Below are positions 6,877-14,783 of a DNA stretch of 32,914 nucleotides, one piece after another; position 1 is the stretch's first letter; each line of letters starts with the position of its first letter. The notes beneath the pieces were generated by a model, which did not search any database, was not told where the DNA came from, and saw only the letters and a list, made by a program, of their open reading frames with translations. Position numbers and translations under genes: made by a program. The stretch lies in contig URGL01000022.1 in NCBI GenBank assembly GCA_900547405.1, positions 1 to 32,914 of the forward strand, read 5' to 3'. This DNA comes from an uncultured Eubacteriales bacterium (GTDB taxonomy: Bacteria > Bacillota > Clostridia > Oscillospirales > Oscillospiraceae).

Positions 6877-7944
6877 ATGTCATTTCATGAAGTGCTCATC
6901 GACATGATGGCGGTGTTTGCCCTGCTGGGAGGCCTGGATCGGATCCTGGGGGGCCGCTTTGGCCTGGGGAGCCGGTTTGAGGAGGGCATTCTCTCCATGG
7001 GCTCCCTGGCCCTGGCAATGGTGGGGATCGTCTCCCTGGCTCCGGTGCTGGCGGGGATACTAAAGCCCATTGTGGTGCCGGTGTACCGGCTTCTGGGCGC
7101 GGATCCAGCCATGTTCGCCGGGACCGTCCTGGCCTGCGACATGGGTGGCGGCCCGCTGGCAAGGCAATTGACGGCGGACCCTCAGGCGGCAGATCTCGGC
7201 GGCGTTATAACCGGCTCCATGCTGGGGGCCACGGTGGTGTTTACCATTCCGGTGGCTATGGGGATCCTGGAAGAAAGGGACCGGCCCGCCATGGCGAAGG
7301 GAATTCTCTGCGGCATGGTGGCCATCCCCTTCGGCATCCTGGCGGGGGGCTTGACGGCAGGCTATGCCTTTTCTATGGTCCTTCGCAACCTGGTGCCCAT
7401 TGTGCTCATGGCCCTGCTCATTGCCCTGGGACTCTGGCGGGCGGAAAAGGCTATGGTGGCAGCCTTTACGGCCTTTGGGAAGATCCTGGTGGCGGTGGTG
7501 ACGGTGGGACTTTCCGGGGCCATCATCCAGGCTCTGACGGGCTTTGCGGTGATCCCGGGGCTGGCCCCCATCTCTGAGGGCTTCGAGACCGTGGGCACCA
7601 TCGCCATTGTTTTGGCAGGGGCTTTCCCGCTGGTGTATGTACTGACCCGGGTGCTGAACAAACCCCTGATGACCCTGGGGAAGCTCTTAGGCATTAACGA
7701 ACCGGCTTCGGCGGGACTCATTGCGTCTCTTGCCAATTCCATTGCCACCTTCGGCATGGTGAAGGACATGGACGACCGGGGGAAGGTGGTCAATATCGCC
7801 TTCGCGGTACCGGCGGCCTTTGTCTTTGGTGACCACCTGGGCTTTACTGCCGGGTTCGCTCCGGAACTGCTGCCTGCCATGATTGCAGGGAAGCTGGTAG
7901 GCGGCGTGGTCGCCGTGGGAGTTGCGCTGGTTCTGACCCGGTAG
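6877..7944 (+). CDS. eutH: Ethanolamine permease EutH
   Basis: Inner-membrane carrier that brings ethanolamine into the cell. The 355 residues are almost entirely hydrophobic, with roughly ten to eleven membrane segments. Family stretches include LLGADPAMFAGTVLACDMGG near residue 70, GLIASLANSIATFGMVKDMD near residue 280 and FVFGDHLGFTAGFAPELLP near residue 315. The ATG at 6877 is one base after the eutN stop; earlier in-frame starts lie inside eutN and are rejected. It is the last gene of the operon, and its TAG is followed at once by a family A repeat. Confidence 0.95.
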   Translation: MSFHEVLIDMMAVFALLGGLDRILGGRFGLGSRFEEGILSMGSLALAMVGIVSLAPVLAGILKPIVVPVYRLLGADPAMFAGTVLACDMGGGPLARQLTADPQAADLGGVITGSMLGATVVFTIPVAMGILEERDRPAMAKGILCGMVAIPFGILAGGLTAGYAFSMVLRNLVPIVLMALLIALGLWRAEKAMVAAFTAFGKILVAVVTVGLSGAIIQALTGFAVIPGLAPISEGFETVGTIAIVLAGAFPLVYVLTRVLNKPLMTLGKLLGINEPASAGLIASLANSIATFGMVKDMDDRGKVVNIAFAVPAAFVFGDHLGFTAGFAPELLPAMIAGKLVGGVVAVGVALVLTR

Positions 7945-8018
7945 GAGGGGGGCAGGGCAGACTTGCTGCCGCCCCTCTTCCGGCCGCTGGGGCGGCCACC
8001 TTCCCCCAGGGGAAGGTT
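7945..8018. repeat. family A palindromic repeat after eutH
   Basis: Copy with a shortened left arm: GAGGGGGGCAGGGCAGAC, a core arm TGCCGCCCCTC, the unit CCGGCCGCTGGGGCGGCC, then CCTTCCCCCAGGGGAAGG. The terminal hairpin is followed by a T-rich stretch reaching TTTTCT, so it may serve as a weak terminator for the eut operon ahead of the metG promoter. Confidence 0.75.
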
Positions 8019-8032
8019 ATGGGATTTTCTCC

Positions 8033-8062
8033 TTGACAAACCCGGTTATAACAGGCTATAAT
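8033..8062 (+). promoter_or_regulatory. sigma-A promoter of metG T-box leader
   Basis: A -35 TTGACA at 8033-8038 and a -10 TATAAT at 8057-8062 are separated by 18 bases. Both hexamers match the consensus exactly. Transcription should start near 8069 and run through the T-box leader into metG. Confidence 0.85.
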
Positions 8063-8068
8063 ATTCCC

Positions 8069-8297
8069 TAAGTACAGGCAAGGAAGAGAAGAGTAAGCCG
8101 GAAAACCATTGCAGAGAGCCCCAGACGGTGGAAAGGGGTATGGGCCGCACGGCTGAACATGGTCTCGGAGCCGAGGGGTCGATAGGTAGGCTTCTCCGGG
8201 GTGCGCCCGTTAAAGCGCCAACGAGTTACAAATCAAGGTGGTACCGCGTCAATTTTTGTCGCCCTTGGGATCCCAAGGGCGGCTTTCTATTTTCAAG
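8069..8297 (+). promoter_or_regulatory. Methionine-specific T-box leader
   Basis: This riboswitch senses uncharged tRNA and permits read-through when it is present. The invariant T-box sequence AAGGTGGTACCGCG is at 8235-8248. Upstream, the GCTGAACATGG segment places an ATG specifier codon at 8159-8161 after the usual GAAC context, fitting tRNA-Met and the downstream methionyl-tRNA synthetase. The competing terminator is a perfect palindrome CGCCCTTGGGA/TCCCAAGGGCG at 8260-8281 followed by GCTTTCTATTTTC. Stem I boundaries were estimated by eye. Confidence 0.93.
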
Positions 8298-8308
8298 GAG
8301 GTTCTTCT

Positions 8309-10267
8309 ATGTGTAATGCCTGCAAGGGAAAGTTTTACATTACCACACCCATCTATTATCCGTCTGCCAAGCTCCACATTGGCCACACCTACTGCACCGT
8401 GGCTACCGATGCCATGGCCCGCTATAAGCGGCTCCAGGGCTACGATGTGATGTTCCTCACCGGCACCGATGAGCACGGCCAGAAGATCGAGGACAAGGCC
8501 AAGGAGGCAGGCTGCACTCCCCAGCAGTTCGTGGACAACATCGTGGAGGGCCCCGGCGGTGTGCTGGACCTGTGGAAGCTGATGAACATCTCCTACGACC
8601 GGTTCATCCGCACCACTGACGACTATCACGTTGCCTCCATCCAGAAGATTTTTAAGAAGATGCACGACAACGGGGACATCTACAAGGGTACCTACAAGGG
8701 CAAGTATTGCAAGCCCTGCGAGAGCTTCTGGACCGAGAGCCAGCTGGTGGACGGCAAGTGCCCCGACTGCGGCCGGGAGGTCCAGGATGCCGAGGAGGAG
8801 GCCTATTTCTTCCGCCTCTCAAAGTATGCCGACCGGGTCCGGGACCTGCTGGAAAACACCGACTTCCTGGAGCCCCGGAGCCGGGTCAACGAGATGGTGA
8901 ACAACTTCATCAAACCGGGCCTGGAGGACCTGTGCGTCTCCCGGACCAGCTTTACCTGGGGCGTGCCTGTGGACTTTGACCCGGGCCATGTGGTATACGT
9001 ATGGATCGATGCCCTCTTCAACTACATGACGGCTCTGGGCTTTGAGAACGACCGCTATCACGACCTGGAGAAGTTCTGGCCTGCCGATGTCCACTTTGTG
9101 GGCAAGGAGATCGTCCGGTTCCACTCCATCATCTGGCCCGCCATGCTCATGAGCCTGGATCTGCCCCTTCCCAAGAAGGTTTTCGGCCACGGCTGGCTGC
9201 TCCTGGACGGCGGCAAGATGAGTAAGTCCAAGGGCAACGTGGTGGACCCCTATGTGCTGGCCCAGCGCTTCGGCGTGGATGCCCTGCGGTTCTTCCTGCT
9301 GCGGACCTTCCCCTTCGGCTCCGACGGCAACTTCTCCAATGAGGCCCTGATCTCCACCATCAACGTGGACCTGGCCAACGACCTGGGCAACCTGGTGAGC
9401 CGCACCGTTGCCATGGCCCAGAAGTACTTTGGGGACCGGCTGCCCGCGGAGCAGCTGGAGGATGCGCAGAAGGACGGGGAGCTGGTATCCATGGTCTCTT
9501 CTCTGCGGGACAAGTACGAGGAGCAGATGGAGAAATTCGCCTTCCAGAACGCCCTTGGGGAGATTTTCAAGGTCATCTCCCGGGCCAACAAGTATATCGA
9601 CGAGAACGCCCCCTGGGTCCTGGCCAAGGACGAGGCCCAGAAGCCGAGGCTGGCCCGGGTCCTGTACAACCTGCTGGAGACTGTCCGCATCTGCGGCGGC
9701 CTGCTGGAGCCCTTTATGCCTGACACCTCTGCCGAGATCGCCAAGCGCCTGGGCGGTGCCGACATGACCTGGGACAGCCTGAATGTCTTCGGCACCCTGA
9801 GCCGGGAAGTGGCAGCCGTGGCCGGTCCTGCCCTGTTCCCCAGAATCGACATGGAGAAGGAGCTCAAGGAGCTGGAAGAGCTGAATAAGCCTGCCCTGCC
9901 CCCGCTGGAAATTGAGCCCTACACCGAGGAGAACGTAGACTTCGACACCTTCTGCAAGAACGAGCTCCGGGCGGTGAAGGTCAAGGCCTGCCAGAACGTG
10001 AAGAAGAGCGACAAGCTCCTCCAGTTCACCCTGGACGACGGCACCGGCACCGACCGCCAGATCCTCTCCGGCATTGCCAAATACTACAAGCCTGAGGAGC
10101 TGGTGGGCAAGACCCTGGTGGCCATCACCAACCTGCCCCCCAGAAAGATGATGGGCAGAGAGTCTGCCGGTATGCTCCTCAGCGCCGTTCACAAGGAGAA
10201 CGGGGAGGAGAAGCTGAATCTGGTCATGCTTTCCGACGCCATCCCCGCAGGCGCGAAGCTGTGCTGA
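8309..10267 (+). CDS. metG: Methionyl-tRNA synthetase
   Basis: Charges tRNA-Met with methionine. The ATG at 8309 follows AAGGAGG; longer in-frame versions would start inside the T-box and are rejected. The 652 residues contain the class I HIGH motif at residues 23-26 and KMSKS within GGKMSKSKGNVVDPY near residue 300. Two CxxC pairs (CKPC and CPDC, near residues 130-150) form the expected zinc knuckle. A C-terminal OB-fold tRNA-binding domain follows from about residue 550 (VKVKACQNVKKSDKLLQFTL). Codon use strongly favours GAC, GAG, AAG and CTG, as in highly expressed genes, and differs from the GCG/CGG/GGG-rich eut operon. Confidence 0.97.
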   Translation: MCNACKGKFYITTPIYYPSAKLHIGHTYCTVATDAMARYKRLQGYDVMFLTGTDEHGQKIEDKAKEAGCTPQQFVDNIVEGPGGVLDLWKLMNISYDRFIRTTDDYHVASIQKIFKKMHDNGDIYKGTYKGKYCKPCESFWTESQLVDGKCPDCGREVQDAEEEAYFFRLSKYADRVRDLLENTDFLEPRSRVNEMVNNFIKPGLEDLCVSRTSFTWGVPVDFDPGHVVYVWIDALFNYMTALGFENDRYHDLEKFWPADVHFVGKEIVRFHSIIWPAMLMSLDLPLPKKVFGHGWLLLDGGKMSKSKGNVVDPYVLAQRFGVDALRFFLLRTFPFGSDGNFSNEALISTINVDLANDLGNLVSRTVAMAQKYFGDRLPAEQLEDAQKDGELVSMVSSLRDKYEEQMEKFAFQNALGEIFKVISRANKYIDENAPWVLAKDEAQKPRLARVLYNLLETVRICGGLLEPFMPDTSAEIAKRLGGADMTWDSLNVFGTLSREVAAVAGPALFPRIDMEKELKELEELNKPALPPLEIEPYTEENVDFDTFCKNELRAVKVKACQNVKKSDKLLQFTLDDGTGTDRQILSGIAKYYKPEELVGKTLVAITNLPPRKMMGRESAGMLLSAVHKENGEEKLNLVMLSDAIPAGAKLC

Positions 10268-10280
10268 CATAAGCTGTTTT

Positions 10281-10312
10281 GACGGCCCGGTGACTTCGGT
10301 CACCGGGCCGTC
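10281..10312 (+). terminator. Terminator-like hairpin after metG
   Basis: A perfect 14-bp stem (GACGGCCCGGTGAC with its complement) is closed by a TTCG tetraloop, 13 bases after the metG stop. The T-run is weak (TCATTCATAT), so it may also act as a 3' stabiliser. Confidence 0.75.
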
Positions 10313-10330
10313 ATTCATATCAATAAAGAA

Positions 10331-10364
10331 CGCCGAAGGAACCATTTTGGGGATTCCTTCGGCG
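10331..10364 (-). terminator. Terminator for the ABC exporter operon (minus strand)
   Basis: The 11-bp stem CGCCGAAGGAA/TTCCTTCGGCG is followed on the minus strand by TTCTTTATTG. It faces the convergent metG terminator and would end the leftward exporter transcript. The family A fragment lies between it and the gene. Confidence 0.75.
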
Positions 10365-10390
10365 GTGTTATGATATCTGGCTTGATTTTC

Positions 10391-10437
10391 CTCATCCGGC
10401 AGGGCTTCGCCCTGCCACCTTCCCCGGCGGGGAAGCT
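10391..10437. repeat. family A palindromic repeat, partial
   Basis: It retains CTCATCC, the hairpin CAGGGCTTCGCCCTG and a CTTCCCCGGCGGGGAAG hairpin, but has no GGTACC core. It lies between the exporter stop and its terminator. It appears to be an internally deleted copy. Confidence 0.65.
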
Positions 10438-10446
10438 TCTAGAGGG

Positions 10447-12345
10447 TTATTCTAACTCAAAGGCACCTGTATACAGCTGATAGTAGGTGCCCTTCTGGGC
10501 AATCAGGTCATCGTGGGTGCCCCGCTCGATGATGCGGCCATGGTCCAGGACCATGATGCAGTCGGAGTTGCGGACGGTGGACAGGCGGTGGGCGATGACG
10601 AAGACCGTCCGGCCCTTCATGAGGGCATCCATCCCCGCCTGGACCAGGGCCTCGGTGTGGGTATCGATGGAGGAGGTGGCCTCGTCCAGGATCATCACGG
10701 GGGGATCGGCTACGGCGGCCCGGGCGATGGCAATCAGCTGCCGCTGGCCCTGGGACAGGTTGCCGCCGTTGGCGGTGAGCATGGTGTCGTAGCCGTCAGG
10801 CAGTCTCGTAATGAAGTCGTCCGCGTTGGCCAGCTTGGCGGCGTGGATGCACTCCTCGTCGGTAGCGTCCAGCTTGCCGTAGCGGATGTTGTCCATGACG
10901 GTACCGGTGAACAGGTTGGTCTCCTGGAGAACCACGCCCAGAGAGCGGCGCAGATCCGGCTTGCGGATCTTGTTTACGTTGATGCCGTCGTAGCGGATCT
11001 TGCCATCGGCAATGTCGTAGAACCGGTTGATAAGGTTCGTAATGGTGGTCTTACCGGCACCGGTGGCGCCTACAAAGGCGATTTTCTGACCGGGATGGGC
11101 ATAGAGGGTCACATCGTGAAGGACGGTCTTCTCCGGCACATAGCCGAAATCCACGTGCTCCATGGTGATGTCGCCTTTTAGCTCCGTGTAGGTGACGCTG
11201 CCGTCAGTCTGATGGGGATGCCGCCAGGCCCAGTGTCCGGTGTGCTCCGGGCACTCGTGGACAGTGCCGTCGGCATCGATGTGGGCGTTCACCAGGGTCA
11301 CGTAGCCCTGGTCTTCCTCCGGCGCTTCGTCCATCAGGGTGAAGATCCGCTCCGCACCGGCCAGCGCCATGACGATGGCATTGATCTGGTTGGAGATCTG
11401 GGAGATGGGCATATTGAAGCTGCGGCTCAGGACCATGAAGGCCATCAGACTGCCGAGGGTCAGCAAACGACCATCGGACTTGATGCAGATCAGGCCGCCG
11501 AAGATCGCCAGGACGGCGTACTGCACATAGCCCAGGTTGTTGTTGATGGGGCCCAGCATATTGGAGAACTTTCCGGCGTTGTAGGCGTTGGCCCGGAGCT
11601 CTTCATTGATCTTGTCGAAGCTTTCCTTGCAGACTTCCTCGTGGTTGAAGATCTTGACCACCTTCTGGCCGGAGATCATCTCCTCGATATAGCCGTTGAC
11701 GGCACCCAGGGCCTTCTGCTGGCCGATGAAGTAACCGGCGGATTTGGAGGCCAGGACCTTGGTCACATAGATAATGAGGGCCACGGTAAAGGCCATGACG
11801 ATGGTCAGGATCCAGGAGGTGTCAATGAGGTTTATGAGGACCACGATCAGAGTCACCAGGGAGGAAACACACTGGGGAAGGCTCTGGGACAGCACCTGGC
11901 GAAGGGTATCGATGTCGCTGGTATAGCGGGACATGATGTCACCGGCGGGATGGCTGTCGAAATACCGCAGGGGCAGCCGCTGCATCTTGGTGAACAGATC
12001 GTCCCGGATGGTCTTCTGCACGCCCTGGGTGACGCCTACCATCAGATAGTTATAGAGGAAGGAACCCAGAATGCCCAGGCCGAAAATACAGGCAAGTTTG
12101 ACGAGATAGCCAAACAGGGGCGAAAAGTCTGTGGAGCCGCTTCCCACCATGGGCAGAATATAGTCGTCTACCAGAGGACCCAGCGCCCGGCTGCCTTGGG
12201 CTTGGGCCACGGAGGCCAGCAGAATGCACACCAGCACAAGGACCAGGGCGGGGGTGTATTTTTTCAGATAGCTCAGCAGACGCAGAAGGGTCTTCTTGGG
12301 GTTGCTGGCTTTGCGGCCGTCGCCGCGCATTCTTACAGGAGGCAT
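10447..12345 (-). CDS. ABC exporter half-transporter with catalytic ATP site (heterodimer partner)
   Basis: Type IV ABC exporter half, with six membrane segments in the first 330 residues and a nucleotide-binding domain from about residue 395. Walker A is GATGAGKTT, the signature is the variant LSQGQ, Walker B is VMILDEATS with the catalytic glutamate, and the H-loop is IAHRLS. All are intact except the signature, which is non-canonical. Between the domains is an extra segment of about 45 residues rich in metal-ligand types (H363, C365, H368, H371, H376, H378). Its ATG overlaps the stop of the upstream partner (TAATG). With that partner it would form a BmrCD/LmrCD-like heterodimer. The substrate is not readable; drugs, lipids or peptides are all possible. 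Confidence 0.9.
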   Translation of the reverse strand: MPPVRMRGDGRKASNPKKTLLRLLSYLKKYTPALVLVLVCILLASVAQAQGSRALGPLVDDYILPMVGSGSTDFSPLFGYLVKLACIFGLGILGSFLYNYLMVGVTQGVQKTIRDDLFTKMQRLPLRYFDSHPAGDIMSRYTSDIDTLRQVLSQSLPQCVSSLVTLIVVLINLIDTSWILTIVMAFTVALIIYVTKVLASKSAGYFIGQQKALGAVNGYIEEMISGQKVVKIFNHEEVCKESFDKINEELRANAYNAGKFSNMLGPINNNLGYVQYAVLAIFGGLICIKSDGRLLTLGSLMAFMVLSRSFNMPISQISNQINAIVMALAGAERIFTLMDEAPEEDQGYVTLVNAHIDADGTVHECPEHTGHWAWRHPHQTDGSVTYTELKGDITMEHVDFGYVPEKTVLHDVTLYAHPGQKIAFVGATGAGKTTITNLINRFYDIADGKIRYDGINVNKIRKPDLRRSLGVVLQETNLFTGTVMDNIRYGKLDATDEECIHAAKLANADDFITRLPDGYDTMLTANGGNLSQGQRQLIAIARAAVADPPVMILDEATSSIDTHTEALVQAGMDALMKGRTVFVIAHRLSTVRNSDCIMVLDHGRIIERGTHDDLIAQKGTYYQLYTGAFELE

Positions 12346-14090
12346 TAGTCCTCACTTCCTTTCTGCTGAGATTCATAGATGCCCCGGTAGAAGTCGGATT
12401 CTTTCATGAGGCGTTCGTGATTGCCCACACAGGCTACATGGCCGTTTTCCATGACAAGGATGATGTCGGAATCCTGGATGGAGGAGATCCGCTGGGCGAT
12501 GATGAGCTTGGTGGTACCCGGAATTTCTTCCTTGAAGGCCTTGCGGATCATGGCATCGGTGTGGGTATCCACGGCGGAGGTGGAGTCGTCCAGAATCAGG
12601 ATCTTGGGCTTTTTCAGCAGGGCCCGGGCGATGCACAGCCGCTGCTTCTGGCCGCCGGAGACATTGGTGCCGCCTTGCTCGATGTGGGTGTCGTACCCAT
12701 CGGGGAAGGAGCGGATGAAGTCATCGGCGCAGGCCAGCTGGCAGGCATGGACCAGCTCCTCGTCAGTGGCGCTGGCGTTGCCCCAGCGCAGGTTCTCTTT
12801 GATGGAGCCGGAGAACAGGGTGTTCTTTTGCAGGACCATGGCCACGTTGTCCCGGAGGACCTCCAGGTCGTAGTCGCGGACATCCCGGCCGCCGACCTTT
12901 ACGGTGCCCTCGGTGGCGTCGTACAGCCGGGGGATCAGCTGGACCAGAGTGCTCTTGGAGGAGCCGGTAGCGCCCAGAATACCCACGGTGGATCCTGCGG
13001 GAATGTGCAGCTCCACATCCTGCAGGGCGGGCCGCTTGGCCTTGGCGGAGTAGCGGAAGGAAACATGGTCAAAGTCGATGGAGCCGTCGGCCACTTCCTT
13101 CACGGCGTTTTCAGGAGAGGCCAGGCTGGGCTCCTCCGCCAGGATCTCATAACACCGGCGCAGGGGAGAACGGGCCATGATCATCATAACGAACACCATG
13201 GAGAACATCATCAGGGCGGTGAGGATCTGAGTGGTGTAGGTAAACATGGAGCTCAGCTCGCCAGTGGTCAGGCCCAGGTTGGCATTGTTGCCGGAAGCGA
13301 CCACCAGGTGAGCGCCGATCCAGGAGATAGCCAGGATGCAGCCGTAGACGCAGAACTGCATAACAGGGTTGTTGACAGCCAGAATATGCTCGGCCTTACA
13401 GAAATCCCTGTAGATGGACTGGGAAATGGCGGTGAACTTGTCCACTTCCTTGTCTTCTCTTACGAAGCTTTTGACCACCCGGATGCCGTGGACATTCTCC
13501 TGGACCACGGTATTCAGCCGGTCATAGGTTTTGAACACCCGGTCAAAGATGTTGAAGACCAGGGGCACGATGCCCAGCAGTACCACCGCCAGAATGGGGA
13601 TGGCCACAAAGTAAACAGAGCTGAGCTTGGGGCTGATGCGCAGGGAGGACACCATGGCGAGGATCAGCATCATGGGGCAGCGGATAGCCATACGGATGCA
13701 CATCTGGAAGGCCATCTGCAGGTTTGCCACATCGGAGGTCAGCCGGGTCACAATGGAAGCGGAAGAGAACTTGTCGATGTTGGCGAAGCTGAAGTCCTGC
13801 ACCTTGTAATACATATCATGGCGCAGGTTCCGGGCGAAGCCCGTAGCCGCTTTGGAGGCGTAGGTGGCGGATAGAATGCCGAAGGACAGAGAGGCCACAG
13901 CGCAGAGCATCAGAAGCAAGGCCTTCTCCACCACGATATTCATGTTTCGGGCGGCGATGCCGTAGTCATACAGGTCCGCCATCACCAAAGGGATGCTGAC
14001 CTCCATGGCTACCTCGCCCACCATGGCCAGGGGTGAGACCAGGGCAGTCCATTTGTATTCCCGGATACACCGGGCAAGTCGTTTGATCAT
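12345..14090 (-). CDS. ABC exporter half-transporter with degenerate ATP site (heterodimer partner)
   Basis: Second half of the exporter, 581 residues, with six membrane segments and then a nucleotide-binding domain from about residue 340. Walker A is GATGSSKST (serine replaces the glycine before lysine). Walker B ends LILDDSTS, with aspartate in place of the catalytic glutamate. The H-loop is IAQRIS, with glutamine in place of histidine. Its signature NVSGGQKQR is canonical. These substitutions mark the non-catalytic half of an asymmetric heterodimer, whose consensus ATP site would combine this signature with the partner's Walker motifs. It is coupled by ATGA to the MarR gene upstream. Confidence 0.91.
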   Translation of the reverse strand: MIKRLARCIREYKWTALVSPLAMVGEVAMEVSIPLVMADLYDYGIAARNMNIVVEKALLLMLCAVASLSFGILSATYASKAATGFARNLRHDMYYKVQDFSFANIDKFSSASIVTRLTSDVANLQMAFQMCIRMAIRCPMMLILAMVSSLRISPKLSSVYFVAIPILAVVLLGIVPLVFNIFDRVFKTYDRLNTVVQENVHGIRVVKSFVREDKEVDKFTAISQSIYRDFCKAEHILAVNNPVMQFCVYGCILAISWIGAHLVVASGNNANLGLTTGELSSMFTYTTQILTALMMFSMVFVMMIMARSPLRRCYEILAEEPSLASPENAVKEVADGSIDFDHVSFRYSAKAKRPALQDVELHIPAGSTVGILGATGSSKSTLVQLIPRLYDATEGTVKVGGRDVRDYDLEVLRDNVAMVLQKNTLFSGSIKENLRWGNASATDEELVHACQLACADDFIRSFPDGYDTHIEQGGTNVSGGQKQRLCIARALLKKPKILILDDSTSAVDTHTDAMIRKAFKEEIPGTTKLIIAQRISSIQDSDIILVMENGHVACVGNHERLMKESDFYRGIYESQQKGSED

Positions 14091-14536
14091 TTGGTAAATT
14101 CCTCCTCTGGAATGTGAAAGTCCGGGGATATATTGCGCATGGCCCGCAGAAGATAGCTTCGGAATTGGGTAGCCTCCTCCGGAGAAAAACCCGTCAGAAG
14201 GTTTGCGTCTCCTTGACGGATGACCTCCGCCAGAGCGTTACAGCACTGCTTCCCCTTGGGCAGCAGATAGCAGAGCTTTCGCCGCCGGTCCTGAGGGTCC
14301 GGCTCCTGGGCGATGAAGCCCTTTTTCTCCATCCGGGACAAGAGGCCCGATACGGTGGGATGGCTCAGCCGGAATTTCTCCTCTATGTCTTTGGCACAGG
14401 GAGGCCGGGCGCAGCGATCTAAGTATCCCAGAATGTACCCCTGGGCAAAGGTCAGATCCATGCCGGACAGTGTCTGGTTCATGTTCTGTCCCATGGCGCA
14501 GCTCAGCACCCGGAACATATGGCCGTAGGTCAGCAA
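14087..14536 (-). CDS. MarR-family transcriptional regulator
   Basis: A 149-residue winged-helix regulator. The DNA-binding region is PPCAKDIEEKFRLSHPTVSG, followed by the wing (RMEKKGFIAQEPDPQDRRRK), both typical of MarR. The TTG at 14536 is chosen because GAGGAGG lies six bases upstream; the first ATG is at residue 7 without such a site. The stop overlaps the exporter gene by ATGA, so regulator and pump form one operon. Most such regulators repress their operon and release when a small ligand binds; the palindrome at the promoter supports autorepression. Confidence 0.9.
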   Translation of the reverse strand: MLTYGHMFRVLSCAMGQNMNQTLSGMDLTFAQGYILGYLDRCARPPCAKDIEEKFRLSHPTVSGLLSRMEKKGFIAQEPDPQDRRRKLCYLLPKGKQCCNALAEVIRQGDANLLTGFSPEEATQFRSYLLRAMRNISPDFHIPEEEFTK

Positions 14537-14558
14537 ATGATCCCTCCTCTCAAATTAG

Positions 14559-14603
14559 GTAGCAAGCTACGCAATATTTTAGCACGATTTCGAAAAATTG
14601 CAA
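14559..14603 (-). promoter_or_regulatory. Promoter and candidate MarR operator
   Basis: On the minus strand a -35 TTGCAA (14598-14603) and a -10 TAAAAT (14576-14581) are 16 bases apart. The inverted repeat GTAGC-AA-GCTAC at 14559-14570 lies just downstream of the -10, over the expected start of transcription. Its position and symmetry suit a MarR dimer that blocks the promoter. Confidence 0.65.
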
Positions 14604-14656
14604 GTGGGTTCAAAAAATTAACACTTCATTCAAAAAAGGCGTTGAAAAATAGGAAA

Positions 14657-14774
14657 ACCCTCTCCTTACGAGAGGGTGTCAGGGCGAAACCCTGACGGGT
14701 GAGGGGCGGTACCAAGTCGGACCTTGTACCGCCCCTCTTCCGCCGCTGCGGCGGCACCTTCCCCCAAGGGAAGG
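14657..14774. repeat. family A palindromic repeat, best-preserved copy
   Basis: All units are clear: CCCTCTCCTTACGAGAGGG, GTCAGGGCGAAACCCTGAC, the core GAGGGGCGGTAC/GTACCGCCCCTC around a 13-base loop, CCGCCGCTGCGGCGG and CTTCCCCCAAGGGAAG. It lies between the MarR promoter and the end of the GtrA-like gene. The rest of the 14604-14656 gap is A/T-rich with nothing recognisable. Confidence 0.85.
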
Positions 14775-14783
14775 TCAGGGAGC

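Noticed and set aside
1..8018. EutV-type antiterminator hairpins in the eut operon
   Set aside because: I looked for paired hairpins with the AGA/GCA-type loops before genes and found only family A stems; regulation probably acts upstream of the window.
8201..8308. N-terminal extension of MetRS and a small frame at 8128
   Set aside because: Both lie inside the T-box leader; AAGGAGG and the family N-terminus point to 8309.
8819..10345. Long open frame opposite metG (508 codons), and a similar one at 12417-13874 opposite the exporter
   Set aside because: They are GC-rich antisense shadows of well-identified genes, with low-complexity Gly/His/Gln-rich products and no ribosome sites.
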